This document shows, in pieces, positions 6,930 to 10,807 of a DNA stretch of 10,807 nucleotides. Source of the DNA: Alphaproteobacteria bacterium (lineage in GTDB: Bacteria > Pseudomonadota > Alphaproteobacteria > RUG11792). Each line of letters opens with the position of its first letter. The stretch's first letter is position 1. Location of the stretch: contig JAFSTL010000003.1 in the NCBI GenBank assembly GCA_017450545.1, positions 1 through 10,807 on the forward strand, in the 5' to 3' direction. The notes beneath the pieces are model-generated. The model saw nothing but the letters and a program-made list of their open reading frames with translations. It was not told the DNA's origin and made no database searches. Made by a program: the position numbers and the translations under genes.

Positions 6930-7373
6930 TCATACATATTTTGTTTGGCGCAGTGCCTCAGCGAGCCCTATGGCAAGGCTAACCGCGACATTGAGCGACC
7001 TTGCCCCCGCAACCATTGGTATAATTACTTTTTCGTCACAAGAATTATAAATTTCGTCAGTAATACCAGTGCTCTCCTTGCCAACCATTATGCAATCATT
7101 TAGATTATACTTAAAATTATAATATGGGACTTGCGCCTTGACATCAAGCAAAATAACCCTTCCAGCAAAATTGCTACGAAATTGATTAAAATCGTCAAAA
7201 AGCTTTATATTTGCCATATCGATATAATCCATTCCTGCTCTTTTAAATTTAGATGAAGTAAAAATAAATGATGCAGGTTCAATTATGTTTAACGAGACAC
7301 CAAAACAGGCGCAAAGGCGTGCAATCGTTCCTGCATTTTGAGCTATTTCAGGCTCGAACAAGCAAACTTCCAT
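6930..7373 (-). CDS. trmL: tRNA (cytidine(34)-2'-O)-methyltransferase, SPOUT family
   Basis: TrmL methylates the 2'-OH of the wobble nucleotide in certain leucine tRNAs with S-adenosylmethionine. The 147-residue protein has the single SPOUT domain. FEPEIAQNAGTIARLCACFG (6-25) comes first, then IIEPASF, KRAGMDYID (44-52), the cofactor knot GKESTGI (98-104) and IPMVAGARSLNVAVSLAIGLAEALRQ (118-143). E. coli TrmL has 157 residues. I chose the ATG at 7373 because the family begins directly with this first strand. The frame extends to an ATG at 7436, which would add 21 residues with no family counterpart; neither ATG has a good ribosome site. It leads the trmL-birA-nuoN set. A related SPOUT family such as TrmJ is unlikely given the length and order of motifs. 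Confidence 0.9.
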   Translation of the reverse strand: MEVCLFEPEIAQNAGTIARLCACFGVSLNIIEPASFIFTSSKFKRAGMDYIDMANIKLFDDFNQFRSNFAGRVILLDVKAQVPYYNFKYNLNDCIMVGKESTGITDEIYNSCDEKVIIPMVAGARSLNVAVSLAIGLAEALRQTKYV

Positions 7374-7568
7374 ATAACCATTTGTTTCAGAACGCCTGTG
7401 ACAAGCATAGCATATTGTGCATAAATTATGTTTCATAAAACGTCATAAAAATACTGACACACTTTTTGGCAACGCAGTAATTCTAAGGCTATAGATAACC
7501 TCAATTTTGGATATCGCTGAATGAACTTTCTGAAAAGTGCGTTTTCGAGAATTGTTTGTTGAAAATTC

Positions 7569-7588
7569 TTTCTCTGAGTTTTCTCTGA
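7569..7588 (+). repeat. Short tandem direct repeat upstream of the CtrA-type box
   Basis: TTTCTCTGA occurs at 7569-7577 and 7580-7588, one helical turn apart (11 bases), ending 4 bases before the regulatory box at 7593. A second direct repeat, TCTGAAAAGT, occurs at 7529-7538 and 7584-7593. They could bind a regulator, but both are short and AT-rich. Confidence 0.35.
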
Positions 7589-7592
7589 AAAG

Positions 7593-7624
7593 TTTACGAA
7601 AAATTAACAAATTGCCAGTAGTAT
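7593..7624 (+). promoter_or_regulatory. CtrA-type box and -10 hexamer upstream of the exported coiled-coil gene
   Basis: TTTACGAAAAATTAAC (7593-7608) matches TTAA-N7-TTAAC at 8 of 9 positions and differs from the box before the Hcp-like gene by one base in sixteen. The identity includes the seven spacer bases. TAGTAT (7619-7624), a 4 of 6 match to -10, follows after 10 bases, the same spacing as at the other gene. The start codon at 7661 lies 52 bases beyond the box. Confidence 0.5.
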
Positions 7625-7648
7625 GGAGATATGGAAGAATTTAAACAG

Positions 7649-7654
7649 AGGGAG
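7649..7654 (+). promoter_or_regulatory. Ribosome binding site deciding the start at 7661
   Basis: AGGGAG with spacing of 6 bases to the ATG at 7661. The frame also opens at an ATG at 7631, but that start has no ribosome site and would put ten charged residues before a signal peptide. Confidence 0.7.
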
Positions 7655-7660
7655 ACTGTC

Positions 7661-8125
7661 ATGAAAGTGGTTCAAAAATTGGTGCTGACGAGTTTTGGTT
7701 CGTTATGTGGAGTTGTGTATGCAGGCGATACTGGTTATGAAGCCGTAAAGCAAGAGTTAACTAATTTGAAAGCATCTTTTGATCAAATGACGAATGAAAT
7801 TTCAAAAGTGACAAATGAGTTAACAAGAACGCAAACGACGACTACCCAAAAAACGGTGGATAATGCCAAGAAAAGTCTTGCATCAATCATAAACAACATG
7901 TATGAACTTGTTGCGCCATTAGTTGCATCACAGACGGTTTACAAATCAATCGGCGGACAAAACTATGTTATCCCGACATCTTCTGTGACTAATCGCCAAA
8001 ATTTTGATATAGCTGGCTTTATTGATCAAAATAAAAAGGCTATGGATGATTTAGAGAAAAAAGCACAGAAAGACGTTCCTGATGCAGAGCCTGCAGAGAA
8101 GACTGATGAGGCAAACGAGCAATGA
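7661..8125 (+). CDS. Small exported coiled-coil protein, unknown function
   Basis: I do not recognise a family. The 154-residue product begins with a good Sec signal peptide: Lys2 and Lys6, a hydrophobic stretch from about 7 to 19, and a cleavage motif VYA before Gly22. Cys16 lies in the hydrophobic part, but GSLC is not a proper lipobox, so a lipoprotein is unlikely. The mature part is mostly helical, with heptad-like spacing of hydrophobic residues over about 26-80 and a threonine-rich break (RTQTTTTQKT). A middle section with Gly, Pro and aromatic residues follows (about 92-120), then a highly charged, acidic C-terminal tail rich in Asp, Glu and Lys. It should be periplasmic or secreted. 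The start has a strong ribosome site, and the promoter matches that of the Hcp-like gene, so the two may be made at the same stage. Confidence 0.7.
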   Translation: MKVVQKLVLTSFGSLCGVVYAGDTGYEAVKQELTNLKASFDQMTNEISKVTNELTRTQTTTTQKTVDNAKKSLASIINNMYELVAPLVASQTVYKSIGGQNYVIPTSSVTNRQNFDIAGFIDQNKKAMDDLEKKAQKDVPDAEPAEKTDEANEQ

Positions 8126-8199
8126 GCTTGTTGAAAAAAACTGATAGCATGGGTAAGTGATGATATTTTTGTCTGTTTTTCGTGACTTCTGTGCATGAT

Positions 8200-8298
8200 T
8201 GAAAGTTTGTTCCTCGTGAAACTTTCATTCTTCGGGTCAGTTAAAGGCAATTCCACGGGATACCTATGGAATTGCTTTGGTCCTGCCTCAATAACTGA
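8200..8298. other. Cluster of inverted repeats in the convergent gap (8126-8331)
   Basis: Two structures lie between the exported protein gene and pyrG. The first is a perfect 9-bp stem, TGAAAGTTT (8200-8208) with AAACTTTCA (8219-8227). The second is a 12-bp stem with one G-T pair, AAGGCAATTCCA (8244-8255) with TGGAATTGCTTT (8267-8278). It is extended without a gap on its 5' side by an outer 7-bp stem, TCAGTTA (8237-8243) with TAACTGA (8292-8298). Neither has the T run of a classic terminator on either strand. Terminators for the two converging genes, a structured RNA or a repeated palindromic element are all possible. I see no tRNA, known RNA or convincing coding frame here. Confidence 0.5.
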
Positions 8299-8331
8299 TA
8301 TGACCGTTGCTTGAGATGGTGTCCGTTTTGC

Positions 8332-9969
8332 CTATTCCGCCTCAAGTCCTGCTTTTATGAGTGAATAGAACAATGGATGTGGCGAGAGCGGGCTCGACTT
8401 GAATTCCGGATGCGCTTGCGTTGCTATGAAAAATGGGTGATCGTGGCGCTCTATTACCTCTGGCAAAGTCCCATCAATAGACGTTCCGGATATGATTATG
8501 CCCGACGCTTCTATAACGTCTTTGTATTGTGCATAGTTAACTTCATATCTGTGACGATGTCGTTCGGTTATATCTGTTTTGCCATAAATCTTGTGTGCCA
8601 GAGTTCCTTCAACGAGTCTGCATTCGTAGCTGCCGAGGCGCATCGTACCCCCCTTGTTTCCATCCTTGGCACGCACTTCCGTTTCGCCTTGTTTTACCCA
8701 ATTTTTCATAAAATCTATGACAAAATTTCCAGTATCAGTAAATTCTCGGCTCGTCGCATCTTTTAGATTGCCAATATTTCGGCAAGCCTCTATGACCGAC
8801 AGTTGCAACCCCAAGCATATTCCCAAAAACGGTATCTTATGCTCCCTCGCATACTTTATCGCGTGCATTTTCCCATCAATACCACGCGAGCTAAACCCGC
8901 CCGGAACAATGATGCACTTCACATCTTCTAATTGATTCTCGATAACTTCCAGCGTATCCTCGGCATCTATCCACGATATATCAACCCTTGCGTCATTGGC
9001 GTATCCAGCATGCGCTATTGATTGCGTCAACGAAAGATAAGCATCCTTCAACTTCGTATATTTGCCAATCACAGCAATTTTGATAGCATGCTTCGGATTT
9101 TGTATTATTTTTGTTAACCTTGCCCATTTGTTTTTTATAGCAACTTCGACCTGCGTTTCGGTTTCCTCATTCGAAAGCCCGAAATGCTTGCAAATTTGCC
9201 TATCAAGTCCCTCGAGATGATATTGGTTTGGAATGAGATAAATATTCGCCGCGTCAAGCGCAGCCATTACATTATCCTTTTGGACGCTACAAAACATCGA
9301 TAACTTTGCCTTTATTTCATCTGTTAATGGTTTTTCGCTTCGGCAAAGGAGGATATCCGGCTGTATGCCCATACTCTGCAAGCGTCTAACGGAATGTTGT
9401 GTCGGCTTGCTTTTCAGTTCCCCGGCAACTTTGATATATGGCAAAAACGTCAGATGTATGCGCATCGTATGCTCTCTGCCCAGCTCCATTGACAGCTGTC
9501 GCAACGCCTCGATATACGGCAATCCTTCTATATCGCCAACTGTGCCACCAATTTCACATATCGTAAAATCAACGCTGTCGGAATTTTTGATAATGAAATT
9601 TTTTATTTCATTCGTGATATGCGGGATGACTTGTATATCCGAGCCGAGATAGTCTCCGTGACGCTCTCTCTGTAAGACTTTTTCATATACTCGACCGGTA
9701 GTTAACGAATCTTCTCTGGAGCAACAAGTCCCGGTAAATCGCTCATAATGCCCAAAATCAAGGTCTGCCTCGCACCCGTCTTCCATAACAAAAACCTCGC
9801 CGTGCTTGTATGGGCTCATAGTTCCCGGGTCAACATTTATATATGGATCCAATTTCTTCATCTTTATGGAATATCCGCGAAGTTGCAACAACGCACCAAT
9901 GCTCGCCGAAGCAATGCCTTTTCCCAACGACGACATAACCCCGCCAGTGACAAATATAAAACGTGACAT
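8332..9969 (-). CDS. pyrG: CTP synthase (glutamine hydrolysing)
   Basis: PyrG aminates UTP to CTP with ATP and ammonia from glutamine, the last step of pyrimidine nucleotide synthesis, in the cytoplasm. The 545-residue length equals that of E. coli. The N-terminal synthetase domain opens with SRFIFVTGGVMSSLGKGI (ATP loop), then KLDPYINVDPGTMSPYKHGEVFV and IGGTVGDIEGLPY. The C-terminal class I glutamine amidotransferase domain has PGGFSSRGIDGK, the nucleophile Cys385 in GICLG, and the His520/Glu522 pair in AHPEF. The usual third Gly of the GGFG loop is Ser360. The frame runs 19 codons further to an ATG at 10026, but the family starts at MSRF, so I place the start at 9969. No clear Shine-Dalgarno is seen. 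No other pyrimidine gene lies beside it. Confidence 0.97.
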   Translation of the reverse strand: MSRFIFVTGGVMSSLGKGIASASIGALLQLRGYSIKMKKLDPYINVDPGTMSPYKHGEVFVMEDGCEADLDFGHYERFTGTCCSREDSLTTGRVYEKVLQRERHGDYLGSDIQVIPHITNEIKNFIIKNSDSVDFTICEIGGTVGDIEGLPYIEALRQLSMELGREHTMRIHLTFLPYIKVAGELKSKPTQHSVRRLQSMGIQPDILLCRSEKPLTDEIKAKLSMFCSVQKDNVMAALDAANIYLIPNQYHLEGLDRQICKHFGLSNEETETQVEVAIKNKWARLTKIIQNPKHAIKIAVIGKYTKLKDAYLSLTQSIAHAGYANDARVDISWIDAEDTLEVIENQLEDVKCIIVPGGFSSRGIDGKMHAIKYAREHKIPFLGICLGLQLSVIEACRNIGNLKDATSREFTDTGNFVIDFMKNWVKQGETEVRAKDGNKGGTMRLGSYECRLVEGTLAHKIYGKTDITERHRHRYEVNYAQYKDVIEASGIIISGTSIDGTLPEVIERHDHPFFIATQAHPEFKSSPLSPHPLFYSLIKAGLEAE

Positions 9970-9997
9970 ATGAAATTTCACAACAGTGACAACATAG

Positions 9998-10031
9998 ATT
10001 TTAATCCACTTTGGTTTGCAATGCAAACAAA
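9998..10031 (-). promoter_or_regulatory. Possible pyrG promoter overlapped by a dyad
   Basis: On the minus strand TTGCAT (10021-10026) and TAAAAT (9998-10003) stand 17 bases apart, about 30 bases before the pyrG start. The -35 match is weak (3 of 6). A dyad of GTTTGCA (10014-10020) and TGCAAAC (10022-10028) around one central base overlaps the -35, with two more pairing bases beyond a mismatch on each side. It may be an operator, or a second hairpin belonging to the upstream terminator. Confidence 0.3.
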
Positions 10032-10050
10032 GCTCTGCACTCGCAGAGCT
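10031..10050 (-). terminator. Hairpin terminator of the repeat-protein gene
   Basis: On the minus strand AGCTCTGC and GCAGAGCT form a perfect 8-bp stem with a 4-base loop, beginning 7 bases after the stop codon at 10058-10060. The stem can grow to 10 bp with one G-U pair, and a T-rich TTTGTTT follows. It separates this gene from pyrG. Confidence 0.6.
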
Positions 10051-10057
10051 CTTGTTG

Positions 10058-10807
10058 TTATTTGTAGTCTGTTATTTCATCAAATATTATTTTTATGGTG
10101 TCTAAGTCCGGACCGTCTCCATAAACTTCTTTCGTTGGTAATAGGTTGTGCTTGTTTTTGAGTAGATTTGTTCCACCGTTTTCTGTGTCAACATATCTCA
10201 CAGTTTTTAATGCCTCACAGCCTCCGAATAGATTTGATACTTCTGCTAGATTTTTTGTATTGTGGTGAAAATTTATAGTAACGTCTGTTAGGTTGGTGTC
10301 GTTCGTCATTATGTTATACATGGTTTTGAGTTCGGAGAGTATCATGGTTATGTTTGCCTCCGTTAAATTTGGATTATCGTCTATTAGAATTAATACGTCT
10401 TTAATATTGGGTGAATCTTCTATTCGCAGTGTTGCTTCGGTGAGGTTTTTATTGAGGCTGATTAGATTGTATATTTGTGTTGCTTTAGTTTTGATTTTGC
10501 ATTGCATGTGTATACAGTTTATTGAATCGCTGCATTGTACGAAATAGCTATGTGGTATATATATAGTCCCACGTTCTTTGCTTTTTGCGTTCGCTAAATT
10601 CATCATGAACAACCCGTCTTCTTGTTCGGCACTTCCTGTAACAGTGACTTTTCTAAAGCAATCTTCGTCTGCATATAAATCGCAACCGCAACCTAAACGA
10701 AGTGTCACTTCAGTCTTTTTGTCGATTGAGCTTAGATACGCTTTATCTAAATATGCGTCATCAACATCCACCCAAGCCAAATGTAGTTTGCCGTCTTTAT
10801 CCTTATA
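10058..10807 (-). CDS. Leucine-rich-repeat-like protein, unknown function (5' end beyond right edge)
   Basis: The minus-strand frame stays open through the right edge, giving 249 visible codons and a normal stop; the TTG at 10780 is an internal codon, not a start. I do not recognise the N-terminal part, which is rich in Cys (GCGCDLYADEDC and others) and looks like a beta-strand fold. The second half holds four imperfect repeats with a period of 25-27 residues, spanning about 10178-10474. Their core patterns are IYNLISLNKNLTEATLRI, VLILIDDNPNLTEANITM, MYNIMTNDTNLTDVTINF and VSNLFGGCEALKTVRYVD. The recurring N-x-NLTEA-x-I resembles leucine-rich repeats, and LFGGCEALKTV recalls BspA-like surface repeats. 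Such proteins often bind host or partner proteins. No signal peptide can be judged because the start is missing. The coding call is firm; the repeat class is an inference. Confidence 0.7.
   Translation of the reverse strand, partial: YKDKDGKLHLAWVDVDDAYLDKAYLSSIDKKTEVTLRLGCGCDLYADEDCFRKVTVTGSAEQEDGLFMMNLANAKSKERGTIYIPHSYFVQCSDSINCIHMQCKIKTKATQIYNLISLNKNLTEATLRIEDSPNIKDVLILIDDNPNLTEANITMILSELKTMYNIMTNDTNLTDVTINFHHNTKNLAEVSNLFGGCEALKTVRYVDTENGGTNLLKNKHNLLPTKEVYGDGPDLDTIKIIFDEITDYK

Noticed and set aside
7374..7436. N-terminal extension of TrmL with a CTICYACH cysteine pattern, possibly metal binding
   Set aside because: The SPOUT family begins at the MEVCLFEPEI strand, no ribosome site supports the ATG at 7436, and the stretch probably holds the promoter or leader.
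7521..7562. A 13-codon frame (MNFLKSAFSRIVC) that might be a leader peptide
   Set aside because: There is no ribosome site, it lies upstream of the likely promoter, and such short frames are common by chance.
8026..8256. Minus-strand frames opposite the end of the exported protein gene
   Set aside because: They are opposite a frame with a strong ribosome site and signal peptide, and run through the inverted repeats.
8237..8298. tRNA or tRNA-like gene in the structured gap
   Set aside because: There is no T-loop GTTCRA motif, no anticodon arm of proper size and no acceptor stem.
9970..10026. Longer start for pyrG at 10026
   Set aside because: It adds 19 residues before the conserved SRFIFVTGG start and would run through the dyad and promoter region; starting at 9969 gives the usual 545 residues.

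Overview
The window reads as a chromosomal piece of an AT-rich, host-associated alphaproteobacterium, perhaps a Holosporales- or Rickettsiales-like endosymbiont. This is an inference. It rests on the alphaproteobacterial style of TrmL, PlsC and NuoN, a perfect match to the alphaproteobacterial CtrA box (TTAA-N7-TTAAC), low G+C, small overlapping housekeeping genes and a possible type VI secretion tube protein. No rRNA, tRNA, insertion sequence, phage gene or CRISPR array is visible.

Layout. Positions 1-2704 hold three genes on the minus strand, read right to left: rsmI (16S rRNA C1402 2'-O-methyltransferase), plsC (overlapping rsmI by 8 bases) and a major facilitator transporter cut by the left edge. 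From 2781 the plus strand carries a nucleotide-sugar dehydrogenase homologue with its own extended -10 promoter and a strong terminator. It is followed by a 220-residue protein that resembles the Hcp tube protein of type VI secretion. Positions 4991-7373 return to the minus strand as the compact set trmL, birA, nuoN. A small exported coiled-coil protein follows on the plus strand (7661-8125), then a 206-base convergent gap rich in inverted repeats. pyrG (CTP synthase) lies on the minus strand at 8332-9969. A leucine-rich-repeat-like protein, open at the right edge, ends the window on the minus strand.

How it fits together. Most genes are housekeeping: ribosome and tRNA modification, phospholipid synthesis, biotin attachment, complex I and pyrimidine synthesis. 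The accessory genes are more interesting. The dehydrogenase homologue keeps its folds and NAD-binding motif but has lost five residues that the family uses for catalysis. The Hcp-like gene and the exported coiled-coil gene lie 3.4 kb apart. Each is preceded by an almost identical 16-base CtrA-type box, 10 bases upstream of a -10 hexamer and about 52 bases before the start codon, which suggests shared cell-cycle or developmental control of two surface or secretion-related proteins. The repeat protein at the right edge could be a further surface or effector protein.
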